21,415 nt of DNA from Polychytrium aggregatum (lineage: Eukaryota > Chytridiomycota > Chytridiomycetes > Polychytriales), in the NCBI RefSeq assembly GCF_025602895.1, contig NW_026516570.1:1-21415 (forward strand). The letters are read 5' to 3'. Both the position numbers and the translations under genes were made by a program. Position 1 is the stretch's first letter; every line of letters starts with the position of its first letter. The notes under the pieces are model-generated. The model was not told the DNA's origin and did no database searches. It saw nothing but the letters and a program-made list of their open reading frames with translations. Below, in pieces: positions 1-9,608 of the stretch.

Positions 1-743
1 TGAAACAACATTCTGCTTTGCACCACCAAGCCCAACCGCTGCCTCGGTTCCTGCTTGGGACACTGATCCCGCGCGAGGATATACATGCCTGAGCCCTCCA
101 ATAGTCGTGTAGGTCTTTGTGCACTGGCTGAAGTTGCAGGCGTAAGGGACGCCTTCGGATTTGAGTGCTTTCTTGACCCTTTTCCTCGCTGTCTCGCCGT
201 CCCTTGGCGAGTCCGGTCCCGGTCCCGCACTGCCGCCATAGGCCGAGTCTTGCTGCGAACCAGACTGACTGCCGCTATGTGCTTCAGAGATAGACTCCGA
301 CCCAGATCCAGATCCAGATCCAGAGCTCATGGCGGCCGTGCAGCCCGTGACGCTGCCGATGGTGAAGCAGGATAGACCGGATGAGTCCCCCGGGCCTAGT
401 GCTCCTGTCAACGATGAGGTGGGTGTGGAATGCGGCAACGCCGGCATCGGCACTGGCACAGGTACCGTCGCTGACGCTGATACTGGCATTGGCATCGGTA
501 TCGACATCGGCATCGGCATCGGCATCGGCATCGGTATCGGCATTGGCATCGGCATAGGTCCGAGGGGGCGACAGAGCGTCGGACCCAAGTCGATTCCCCG
601 CGGGAACGATGGTGTGAGCAAGCCGAGACTCGGATGAACCACGAACGAGGGATGCGGCTGCATTTGTGTTGGCAGTCGCTGCTGTGCCTGTTGCATGGCT
701 TGCGGGGCCAGTTGCGGCTGCTGGATCTGTTGGATATGGTGAA

Positions 744-793
<50 letters not shown>

Positions 794-1719
794 CGCATCT
801 GATTCTGGAGGCACTGTTGCCGCTGCTGCACTTGGTGGACTTGGAGGGTTTGCAAATGCTGCAGATTTTGGTGGTGTTGATACGGCAGGCTCGTTGGTGA
901 GGCCACAGATAGGAAGACTGATGAAGAGGGCCGACCAAGCCGTTTCGGATACGGCGCGTCTCTGGATGGACCAACGGCCAGTGCTGGTGGTCGAGAGGAG
1001 TCATGGCCGAGCGTCATCACTGCCGGCCGGACGTGGTTCATGACCCGAAGAGTGCGCATATCGTGCGCGACCAGGTGGTTCATATCGCAAGGATAGTGCC
1101 CCAGAAAGGTACATATCTCTTGCGACTGTGATGAAAGGGGAGCCACGGACTTGGCTGGTGCTGTCGTGGCAGCAGGAGGCAAGCCGGCAGCCGGAGCAGC
1201 AGCCTCGGCCGGCGTCGAGGGCATCATGGGAACAGCAGCTTTTGGTATCGGCATGGATGCAGCAGGGGGTTGGATCGTCGCAGTCATGGCTGCAAAGGCA
1301 GTGCCCAGAAACGCCGTCGAAGCGCCGGTGAGGTCGATCGGATACGGAGTTGCTGGATACGGGGGCTGGGAGGACTTGATCGCCGAAGCCAGCGGCGATA
1401 CGACCAACATTGATCCAACCAGACCGGTCGCGGGGTGCGGAAGCGGGCTTGGACTCGGGCTTGGATGCAGGAGCAGAACTGGCCCACAACTGCTCAGATG
1501 ATGCTGTGGGTCACTTGGGGCTTGAAACCGGCTGGTGTGATCGCCGGCACCCGTGCTGGGCGACCCGCCCGATAGCAGGGCGCCGTAGCTTGGCGGCAGA
1601 TCGGGGTGACGGTGAGCGGGTGCTGGGAACGGCGAGGGGGCAATCGGAGCTCGGCACGCCGCCGCCGCCGCCGCTGCTGCTTTCGATTGGGCGATCGATC
1701 CACTCTTTCCAACAAACAT
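1..1719 (-). CDS. Gln/Pro-rich C2H2 zinc-finger protein, 5' exon, cut by window edge
   Basis: One reading frame is open from the ATG at 1719-1717 to the window start; an in-frame stop lies upstream at 1752-1750. In order the protein shows an Ala/Pro/Ser-rich N-terminus, a Gln-rich block with about 16 consecutive Gln (codons at 745-792), a Met-Pro dipeptide repeat (about 485-556), a Gly-Ser run, a basic patch RKRVKKALK that could be a nuclear signal, and then YACNFSQCTKTYTTIGGLRH. This is the start of a C2H2 finger, with C528, C533 and H545 in this numbering. A splice donor GTATAT (84-79) directly follows H545, so the exon probably ends at 85 and the rest of the finger lies outside the window. 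The finger resembles the SFP1/JAZF1 style, where a histidine follows GL-x-Y/H. The likely role is a nuclear transcription regulator, but no family is certain. The frame is convincing because about 570 codons stay open through low-complexity DNA. Confidence 0.75.
485..556 (-). repeat. hexanucleotide repeat encoding Met-Pro
   Basis: GGCATC-type hexamers repeat with small variations. Read on the minus strand in the zinc-finger protein frame they give alternating Met-Pro with a few Ile and Ser substitutions. Confidence 0.85.
748..792 (-). repeat. (CTG)15 tract encoding poly-Gln
   Basis: Fifteen perfect CTG triplets. On the minus strand these are CAG codons, and the adjacent CAA codon makes a run of 16 Gln in the zinc-finger protein. 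Confidence 0.95.
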
Positions 1720-3296
1720 GCTCGTCAGAGCGATGCACGGCGGATCGGCTCAGAGACAACGAGCGCAGAAGGGCGCCGCTGGGAGTACTCAAATGCAGTC
1801 GATCGAAATGCTGGCGATGTTGGTGGGTCAGTCGTGGTTGTCGGCGATTGTGCCGGGAGAGCCAGTGTCAGAACTTTGGGATCGACCGAGTAGTCGCGAC
1901 GCTGGCCACGGAGACGAAAAGGCCGTAGATGCAAATCAAAGGAGAAAGCGGCTCGGAAGGTATCGCCAGAGAGAGATGATGCGATTCCCAGGGTGTCGAG
2001 CGAATGACTCGGCCTGGTCTCAACGGTCGCGTTCGGCGAGATGATCTGGACAGAATTGCTGTGGGAATATGTCAGGAGGAGATCGCCACTCTCGATTATC
2101 AAACAGATGTTGCTACAGTCGCAACAGCAGTATCCGCGCATGTATTTGTGGGGCCGTCTGAGGAGGGTCTCAAAGTACTCGGACGAGCACGCTCCCGGCA
2201 CAAGTGCAGAGCCGACACAATAGTTACCAGACACCGGTGCGGTCCAGGCCGGCTGTTTGCTGCAGCGAGGGTTGTTCGTTTTCGCTTCTAGAGGAAGACT
2301 CTGCCCGTTTGATGTGCGAGCAGCAAATACTCCTAGCGGCTCGCAGAGATGTGCTCGAATGTGCTGGTGAGAGGACGCCGACGCTCTGCTCTTTGGATTG
2401 ATTCTTCCACCTCGATTGGTTTCGCCGACAAGCGAATCATTGGATCTGAGGAGTGGCGATGAGTAACCGTGCTCTGCCGTGACGATCTAGATGTAGGGGG
2501 GGGGCCGAAGGACTGTCTTGATTTGGTTCGCAGAGGATCACAGACGAAAGGCACCCGGCAGGTTGCATGATTCAAGATACAACATTCCGGAGCCGCCTCT
2601 CTCACTTTCTCGATCCAGGATACCAAAGGGTACCAAAATGTACCAAACGTATCATCACTCGCCCATCCGTTACATGTCAAGTCGTCGTGAGATTTGTCGC
2701 AGTCTAGAAATGAGGTGCTGGACACAGCCTGGAGATCTCAGTGTGCTGGTCGATCACTCCTTGTCGAGCCTGACCTCGAGTGGCCCAGGCCGTCGATCAG
2801 CATAACTCGATGGCAGCAAACTTCCAGTATCAGATGGTTCATGTCCGTCGCGGAGCTGTGAGCTATCCGCGATGTATCATGCCCACACCCTTGCCCGCCC
2901 CGCTCTGTTTCCCGCCGCTCAATATTTTGCACGAATGATCTCGTCGACTTGGATGCCGCGTGGGCCCTCTTTCGTCTTTCATCGCCAAAGCTCGGTGAGA
3001 TCGGCTCCTGGTTTCGAGTCCCATGCAAATCGATGAGAGCAAAAGAGGCTCTGGTGTATGTAGTTTGTTCCCGGACACATGGGTCGATGCTTCGATAACA
3101 ACTTCTCCCCACCACTGTCGCCAGCGCTCATCCAAGTCCAAGTCCACGTCCTCAGAGCCGCATCGTGTTTCGAGAAGAGCGCTCGAACAAGCCTGGCTTG
3201 CAGGGCGGTAGTGGTGGTGTCGGTGGTGGTGGTAGTGGTGGTGGTGCAGCCGGGTCGGCGACAAGGACAACCTCTACAGGGACCGCGGTGTATCCA
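1720..3296. other. intergenic region, presumed promoter of the left zinc-finger gene
   Basis: No gene could be supported. Open frames here are short, lack recognisable domains and overlap each other on both strands. Visible structure: three TACCAAA heptamers at an exact 10-bp period (2621, 2631, 2641), a G-run near 2497-2505, and a GGT-rich stretch at about 3207-3246. The region should hold the promoter and 5' leader of the gene starting at 1719 and the 3' untranslated region of the Spo7-like gene. Confidence 0.5.
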
Positions 3297-5049
3297 TCAA
3301 GAGTTCTTCTTCAGCTTCCACAGGGCAGATCCCTTCTGCAGCGAACCGTCATCTGGGGCACCGGGGACAAGCGTGTTGGATTGCAAGCTCATTTTCCGCA
3401 CGGACTTGTTGGAGTCTCCCGGCGATGTCGATTTGATGCGGCCGCCGCTGGTGGCATTGGACCCGAGACCGCCGGCCGATGGCGAGCCAGTTGCAAGCCC
3501 AGCCTTCTGCTGCTGCTTCCTGAGCCTTTGTTTCTCGATACTGCGGGCACGCTTTTGCCTGTGGAGGTTTCGGTAGGTGAAAAACTCGTCCTGGAACTTG
3601 CGCGGTATCCGGCTATAGAAGCTGAGTTCGTTTGGTCGCTCCCGGCCAAGCTCCATGTTGAAAGGCTTCAGGGCTCGATTGGCTTGCACAATGTACCTGG
3701 AACGAGAGAGAGGGAGGGAAGGAGAGGGAGGGTCAATATACATGGCTGCTTTCATCTGTGCGACTCAAAGAGCGGCATCCGGACCGCTTACTTTGCTGGC
3801 TTGATCACCTTCTCGGTGTATGTGCCACTCGCAATAAACCAGAGCAGCACGCCCGCAAAGAAGATAAAGCCACCAAAGAAAAGGAGGTTGGGCCTCGTTC
3901 GCCCCTGTGAGATCGGAATGGTTAGAACAGCGAGCGCAGCCGAGCTTGTGCTTTCACCGGCAGCGCTCCATAGAAGCAGACAGGCCGACCTCATTCACAC
4001 CCACTGCAGCCATAGGCGGCTCACCTCTTCGTCGACTGTCTTATCGGACCATAGCATATACGCAAAGAAGAATAGGGCCAGGATGACCATGCAAAATGCC
4101 GCTGATTCACGCAAACGAGTCAGCACATGGAAAGGCGTCCGCTTGATCCCGAGTCCCGGGGGCTCTCGATAGCCATCCGGCATTCCCTCCGCGCACACTC
4201 ACCTTCCCATCTGCGCCGGGAACTGTTGAAGCGCTCCATGTTCATTCTTAGCCGCTCTTCAAAAATGGCGAGGTCTGGCCGATTTGCACCGTTGGGAGGA
4301 GGGATAAGATACCGGCCGGAACAGGTCCAGACATAGCAAAGCAAGTTTGTGCCGATCAAATTCCGGATCATGTCGAAGCACACCATTGGGTTTCCCCGTT
4401 AAGCGATGAGGAAGGGATCGGGTTAGATGCATGAGTGCCCGTGGCATTTCGGCGATATCGGCGTCGATACAGCTGTCCTTTGGTGCAGCAAAAGCAAAAG
4501 TTCCATGGCACACTAGCACCATGCAATGGATACGACCCGACGCCACAGATCAAGGCAGATCCATCGAGCAATCCATCAATTGGTCCATCGAGCAACCGAT
4601 TCGGATAGGGTTCCGGGCATGCCTCTCTAGTGAGCTCCGTATCCATGAAATCCATGCCCGTGCCACTGAAGTCATTCCAGGGCGAGATGCGTCCCTGATC
4701 CGCCAATCTTTCGCTATCGCCTCGTGCTCATCCCAACATCCTTACCCTTGAAAGTGCGCTCGTCCAGTCGCAGATGAGATTCGATGCTTCGCTCCAGTCG
4801 CTCGCCAGTGCTAGCTCCGTTGCTGTGCTCCACTAGGGTATTTTCAATGTTGGCAACGGGCGATGATGACGACAGCGCCGAGGGCGACAGCGGCGGGGAC
4901 GAGGTCGGGGTTGGTGATGTTGCCGATAGGGATGGCGGTGCTCCCAAGGCCGGGATCGCAGGGAGGTACTCGTCGCCGGACCGGCTCGAGACAGGCTCAT
5001 ACGAGGCTCCGAGAGAGATGGATTCGAGCGTGATCTTGGGTGTGCTCAT
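3297..5049 (-). CDS. spo7: Spo7/CNEP1R1-like regulatory subunit of the Nem1 phosphatase
   Basis: Five exons join in one frame: 5049-4746, 4274-4203, 4101-4025, 3904-3792 and 3696-3297, giving 321 residues. All introns are GT-AG (471, 101, 120 and 95 nt), with donors GTAAGG, GTGAGT, GTGAGC and GTAAGC. Branch-like CTGAC and CTAAC precede the acceptors of introns 2 and 3. After a Ser/Pro-rich N-terminus of about 100 residues comes KDLAIFEERL, as in the DLKAFERRL region of CNEP1R1. Two membrane helices follow (about 127-144 and 158-177), then the cytosolic signature VIKPAKYIVQANRALKPFNM and a basic Arg/Lys-rich tail. In yeast and animals this family anchors and activates the Nem1/CNEP1 phosphatase at the nuclear envelope and ER. 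That phosphatase dephosphorylates lipin (Pah1), controlling triacylglycerol versus phospholipid synthesis. The function here is transferred from the family. The frame is open further upstream, but MSTPKI is the first start before recognisable protein. Confidence 0.87.
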
Positions 5050-5054
5050 GGCAT
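5046..5054 (-). promoter_or_regulatory. two-codon upstream ORF overlapping the Spo7-like start
   Basis: On the minus strand the leader reads ATGCCATGAGC. The upstream ATG (5054-5052) encodes Met-Pro and stops at a TGA (5048-5046) that overlaps the main ATG (5049-5047). If it lies in the mRNA leader, it could lower translation or permit reinitiation. The transcript start is not known. Confidence 0.35.
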
Positions 5055-6251
5055 GAGAGGACGATGGGGAGTTCGGCGTTGGTGGTGTGCGGAGATACAG
5101 GACCTGCAGACGATGGGTAGTCCAAGGGAGAGCAATGGGATCGGCTGGAGAGTTAATACAACGACGAAGCCGTGGCTTTGCCCGGTGTACACTATGCCTA
5201 TGCAGGGCAGGCAGCTGTTTTGAGCCACCCCAAAGACGCAATCATGGTGGGGACCGGAATTGCAGCAGCCCGGCAAGTGGAAGCCGGCCGATTTGCCGAC
5301 GGTGCACTCTGCGAGACTGGCCATGGTTTCGGGCAACAATAAAGTACGGCCGTGCAAGTGCGGATACCCTATACTCCTGCCAGTGGGCTCTGTGGTCGGG
5401 CAGGAAGTGAGGTGCTGAGGATGGGAGGGAGGGAGCTGACCTTGCGTCCAAACGAATGGCAGCGGCTCGGGCGTCGTGGGTCGAAGGAAAAAGGGCCGGC
5501 TTGTGGACAGGGATTCGTGGAGGTCAGCGCATGCCCTGCGGTCAGTCGGTCAGTCAGTCAGTCAGCGAGCCGAGCCGGAGCAGCCGGTCGGTGGGAGGGA
5601 TGGACGGAAGACGGAGGGGATGGACTGCAACCCGGCAGAATCGCTCAACAGCCAGCGCTGCGTTGGATGCAAGCCAAGCCAGGGCCGCACCACGAGCCGA
5701 GACAGCCCCGAGCGCGCCGCTCGCTCGCCCGCCGCTCTCGTGCCGTCTCGGCGACACGGAGTGCGAGGCTCGACTGCCACGATGCTGACCAGCCCAGTCC
5801 ATCAGAGCGACCATTCGCAAGCACTGCGGCAGATGCAGCTCCGGGTCATGGCCAGCGGTCATGCCGGGTTGGCTGGTCCTGCCGGGCTCGTCGTGGTATG
5901 CGGCGGGGGAAGAGAGTGTTCTCGCCGCCGATCTCGGTGGGCCGCTGGTTGGATCCGCCACAACGCGGCCGGCTCGAGCCGCTCCAGCATGGTGGCCCTG
6001 GCAAGCTCGGTGCAGTCTGGGCGGCCCTGGGCAGCGTCGCTGTCGGTGGTGCTGGCTGTGACGCCTCGGGTGGCGACTGAATCGCTGTCTCGAGTGCGAG
6101 GGAGCATCCTCGACCGAGGACAGTGCCGTTAGGCAGGGATGAATCCGTGAGCGCCGGGGGTCTGGCCACGGCACCGATCTCGATCTCGATCTCGATCCGG
6201 CGTCGCGCTGTCAAAAAACACCAAGTGTATATTGAGAATCCGGGATCATTA
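5055..6251. other. intergenic region left of transposon copy 1
   Basis: No gene could be supported; long overlapping frames on both strands are Arg/Ser/Pro/Ala-rich with no domain. It contains a GTCA tetramer run (about 5541-5563) and a CGATCT hexamer run (about 6174-6197). It should include the Spo7-like promoter and ends at the TA (6250-6251) beside transposon copy 1. Confidence 0.5.
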
Positions 6252-6280
6252 CAGCGTATCCACCAAAAAACGGGACACCC
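6252..6280 (+). repeat. left terminal inverted repeat, copy 1
   Basis: It begins CAGCGTATCCACC and continues with the core AAAAAACGGGACA. It matches the reverse complement of 9609-9637 at about 21 of 29 positions with identical spacing to the core. Confidence 0.88.
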
Positions 6281-6334
6281 AGGGTTTTGACCATTGATCA
6301 ATATTTTGTTACCCAATACCATCGCGCGCTGGCC

Positions 6335-6898
6335 ATGACCATTCGCCACACAACCACTCTCCAGAGGAAAGTATCACTCTCACTCTGCCACACTGCCCTA
6401 CAGCGAGCAGGTCTCTCTCACAAGAGGGCAACACACCTCTACAAGTCCAAGCGACTGGATGAGCGAGTGGCACAGTTCAGGGACCAGGTCCGCTCCATCG
6501 ACCCACGACGATTCGTTTTTGTCGACGAGACAGGGATCAGGAAATCCATTTTCCCTCTCTACGGATACTCACCGAAGGGTGCTCCGCTTCGCCAGCGCAA
6601 TCGCATGAAGCACAAGTCTGTCTCGGCTGCATTTGCCATCAACCACTCTGGTGTGCTGCATCGCATGTACATCCCCACATCATTCAAGACACACTCGATG
6701 GTCGAGTTCTTTGAGCGAGCGACCTTCCCAGATGACTCTGTGATTGTGATGGACAATGTCAGCATGCACAAGACAAGGGCTGTCCTGGACTGCATCGAGC
6801 GCCGAGGATGGTCAGTGATCTTCACCCCACCTGCCTCGCCCGACTTCAATCCCATCGAGAACTTCTTTGGGGTTGAGTCCCCACCGATTTGGGGTTGA
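6335..6898 (+). pseudogene. truncated IS630-Tc1-mariner transposase, HTH deleted
   Basis: From MTIRHT this frame matches the copy 2 transposase, but residues 7-89 of that protein are replaced by two residues, an in-frame loss of about 243 bp. This removes the helix-turn-helix DNA-binding region. The DDE catalytic core is present: Asp in FVDETG, Asp in VIVMDNVSMHK and Glu in DFNPIENFFG, with 34 residues between the last two. Right after NPIENFFG the frame enters a tandem repeat and stops at 6898, so the C-terminus is also missing. An earlier in-frame ATG at 6287 is not shared with copy 2. The product could not be expected to bind the transposon ends. Confidence 0.87.
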
Positions 6899-6930
6899 GT
6901 TCCTCCAATTTGGAGTTGAGCTCCCCAATC
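6865..6930 (+). repeat. three imperfect ~21-bp tandem units, filler-like
   Basis: Three units share TTTGG(G/A)GTTGAG followed by a C/T-rich arm. Units 1 and 3 can form small hairpins, GGGG/CCCC and GGAG/CTCC around TTGAG. Copy 2 has transposase 3' sequence here instead. Confidence 0.75.
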
Positions 6931-7034
6931 ACGCCGCCATTCTCACGCTCACATCCCTGGCTTGAACCTCTCGGCGATTTTTGAACAGGGTCACTTCCCC
7001 AACCAGCCCGCGCAGACGGGTTCCTGCTCTCGGG

Positions 7035-7040
7035 TATAAA
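7035..7040 (+). promoter_or_regulatory. TATA box of the copy 1 Fanzor gene
   Basis: CGGGTATAAATGCC lies about 130 bp before the Fanzor ATG and is followed by a C/T-rich stretch suited to transcription start. The same sequence is conserved in copy 2 (20296-20301, minus). The Fanzor therefore probably has its own promoter, separate from the transposase. Confidence 0.65.
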
Positions 7041-7170
7041 TGCCACACCTTCGTCCTGCTGCTTTCTTCCCTCATCTCGCCTTGATCTGATCATCGCGCT
7101 ATTGTACGATAAAAAAAAAGTCTCTGCTCTGACCAGTACCACTGGCAGGCATCCAGCATCCTCTGCCCCC

Positions 7171-9540
7171 ATGCCTCCGAAGCGTAAGGGTACCGGTGAT
7201 GGCCAGCCTCGGCCACCCAGGCCCAAGAAAGCCAAGTCACAGTCGGAGCCTGTCTCTGGTTCGTATTCTGACCCCACACATGCTTGGTCGTCTGTTGCTC
7301 CGTTGCTCACCACTGCTTCTGCAGATCCAATGGATGTCGATCCCACCGAGCCTGGTCCATCTACTTCCTCGAGTACCGGCAAGCGATGTCCCAAGTGCGA
7401 TGGCACCGATCACGAACGTTGCAACACCAACAAGTGTCCCAAATACCGGCCCCTCAAGAGTTCTGTCGTCCCACTCGTGGATGGAAGGTCATCGGCCCCT
7501 CAGTTCAGCTGCTTCAAGCAGACCATGGATGGCTGTTGTCTCAATCCCGCTCTCCGCGACAAGATCCAGGCCACCGTCGAGGCCATGACCCAGATCCAGT
7601 TCGAGGCATCCAGGCTGCTCAACCTGCACATCCTCCGGTGCATCGAGCAGGATCTTCCCGTCCCCGTCATCTCCAAGTCCACCCCTGCTTTCGTTCGCCA
7701 GTGCTTTAAGATTGTCCAGGCCGGTGCCCTCTCGACGGCCAGGGATACCAAGAAATACAACGAGCATCTGGTCGCTTCCTTTCGCGACTACCAGACCACT
7801 CGGCACGCAGACCTGCCTCCGGCCCCTCGTCTGCCTGATGGTGCTCACAGTCAGCTTCTCACACTGGCTGTCAATGCCTATGCCACCAACTGCACCACCC
7901 ACCTCGACCTGGCCTACTGGCGACTCCTTCGTCGCTTCTGCGCTGCCGTCTTCCCAGCCAACAAGCATAAGCACGAAGCCATCGAGGCCTGTCTCGAGCT
8001 CTTCGAGAAACCAGGGCAGACTCCACCCAAGGCCGATCTCGAGTTCCTCTATCCAGACTTTGGCCACATCCTGGACGAGTTTCGGTACAGCAGCGACCAG
8101 GACCGCTTCCGGGCCCTCCATCGCCTCTCACACCATGTGGGAATCCTCGCCCGGGACAAGATGGTCGACAATGTCCACAAGTGGATCGAGTGTGACATGC
8201 CCGCCCTCCGAGTCACCGAGCTGCAGCGCCAGGCCAAGCTGGACGAGCTCACTACCCAAGGCATTCCCTCCGACGACAAGAAGTTCACCAAGGCCAAGTC
8301 TGAGCTCGGCACCACCAAGTCCAAGATCAACAAACTGGCATCCAGGATCAAGTGGGCACTCAAGCAGCTCGCTCTCGACACTCCTCCGGCCGTGTGCACG
8401 ATGGTCCCTCTGTGCACTGCCACGGCCAAGTATGTCAAGATCGACACCGTCGCACTCTGGGAGCTCCTGGGTCCAAAGAAGCGCCTTGGACTCACCCGGG
8501 ACAAGCTCAAGGAAGAAGGTGAGGACGGTGTCAACAACCAGGATCGTCTCTGGCGCAGTTGCTTCAAGCTGCGTAGTTCCCTCTTCCAAGAGCGGGACGT
8601 GAACAAGAAGCTGTTCAACTACGAGATCAGCACCGATGGCATTGGATGCACCATCGGTCTCGTCAAGTTTCTGCCTCGAACCGATCACACCGAGACCATC
8701 GAGCCTCCTCCGACTGCCGAGCAGCGTATCCAGGCCCACATCGGTGACCCAGACCCCGATCGCACCACTTGGATTGGAATCGACCCAGGCGTCGGCTCCA
8801 TCTTCACGGCGGTCATCCAAGCACCGGGCCACCAAGACGAGGTGGTCTCATTCTCGAATGGTCACTATCAGCACATGTGTGGCCACAGGTCCGATACTAA
8901 GTGGCACAATACCAAGAAGAAGCAGCTCAGCATCGAGACCTGGATGTCGACCACCCCCTCGCCCAAGGTGTCGTCCTCGGAAGCCTTCAAGGTCCATCTC
9001 ACCCATGTCCTGCGACCGGAGCTGCGAGTGCAGCTCGACTTCCACCTTGGCAAGAAGGCCCGTCACCATCGATTCACGGGCCACAAGAGGCGCCAAGTGG
9101 CCGTTGACAAGATGTGCAAGGCCGTCCTGAGGCACGCCCCGATACGGACCGATGTGGTGATCGCCTTTGGCAATGCGTCATGGCGACAAGGCAAGGGCTA
9201 TGCATCCAGCCCTCGGAGGCAGCGGTTCGCTCGGTACTTTGAGCAATTCGAGCACCACCGTCGCCACCCACATCGCCCTCATGGAAGCATCAAGGTGGCC
9301 TCGACGAACGAGTTCAACACCTCGCAGGTGTGCTCCAAGTGCCTGGAGCCAGTTCGGTTGGAAGGACTCGATGCGCCCAGTGTTGCGAATTCCCACTTTG
9401 TCAGGAGCTGCAAGAATCCCAGCTGCCGGACAGTGTGGAATCGCGACGTCAATGCGGCGCGCAACATGATCACAGTGTGCAGGTCGATTGTGGAGACCGG
9501 AGAGCGACCGGCGGTCTTCACTCGGAGGCTGCCAAAGTGA
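7171..9540 (+). CDS. Fanzor RNA-guided nuclease (eukaryotic TnpB homologue), intact
   Basis: The frame from ATG 7171 gives 789 residues without introns. I chose this start because the frame upstream has only a TTG (7102), and this ATG begins the shared basic segment MPPKRK...PKKAK, a likely nuclear localisation signal. Next comes a zinc-knuckle-like CPKCDGTDHERCNTNKCP (C73, C76, H81, C84, C89), then a long helical region. The RuvC-like C-terminal half carries Asp538 in WIGIDPGVGS, a zinc finger (C721, C724, C747, C752) and Asp759 in WNRDVNAARNM. The usual RuvC-II position reads IAFGNASW, with no Glu. Glu714 in STNEFNTSQVC, 46 residues later, fits the shifted Glu known in Fanzor1 and some TnpBs. 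Characterised Fanzors, such as the one from the chytrid Spizellomyces, cut DNA directed by an RNA encoded at the transposon end. The family call is firm; activity here is inferred. Confidence 0.92.
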   Translation: MPPKRKGTGDGQPRPPRPKKAKSQSEPVSGSYSDPTHAWSSVAPLLTTASADPMDVDPTEPGPSTSSSTGKRCPKCDGTDHERCNTNKCPKYRPLKSSVVPLVDGRSSAPQFSCFKQTMDGCCLNPALRDKIQATVEAMTQIQFEASRLLNLHILRCIEQDLPVPVISKSTPAFVRQCFKIVQAGALSTARDTKKYNEHLVASFRDYQTTRHADLPPAPRLPDGAHSQLLTLAVNAYATNCTTHLDLAYWRLLRRFCAAVFPANKHKHEAIEACLELFEKPGQTPPKADLEFLYPDFGHILDEFRYSSDQDRFRALHRLSHHVGILARDKMVDNVHKWIECDMPALRVTELQRQAKLDELTTQGIPSDDKKFTKAKSELGTTKSKINKLASRIKWALKQLALDTPPAVCTMVPLCTATAKYVKIDTVALWELLGPKKRLGLTRDKLKEEGEDGVNNQDRLWRSCFKLRSSLFQERDVNKKLFNYEISTDGIGCTIGLVKFLPRTDHTETIEPPPTAEQRIQAHIGDPDPDRTTWIGIDPGVGSIFTAVIQAPGHQDEVVSFSNGHYQHMCGHRSDTKWHNTKKKQLSIETWMSTTPSPKVSSSEAFKVHLTHVLRPELRVQLDFHLGKKARHHRFTGHKRRQVAVDKMCKAVLRHAPIRTDVVIAFGNASWRQGKGYASSPRRQRFARYFEQFEHHRRHPHRPHGSIKVASTNEFNTSQVCSKCLEPVRLEGLDAPSVANSHFVRSCKNPSCRTVWNRDVNAARNMITVCRSIVETGERPAVFTRRLPK

Positions 9541-9608
9541 TCTGTTTTATTTCTTGTGGCTTTGCTAGACGCGAGCACAGCACATACTACTGTTCATGGA
9601 AACGGCTA

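Noticed and set aside
284..1043. Poly-Ala and poly-Ser frames on both strands around 284-1043
   Set aside because: They are other-frame readings of the CTG repeat; the continuous minus-strand frame with the zinc finger explains the region.
5352..6174. Overlapping frames of about 200 codons on both strands
   Set aside because: Low-complexity Arg/Ser/Pro composition, no domain and no splice signals tying them together.
7102..7170. Upstream extension of the Fanzor frame from a TTG
   Set aside because: TTG starts are not expected in a nuclear fungal gene, the segment is not preserved as protein in copy 2, and ATG 7171 begins the shared basic segment.
7489..9135. Long antisense frames across the Fanzor gene, also in copy 2
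   Set aside because: They mirror the codon structure of the Fanzor gene and carry no domain.
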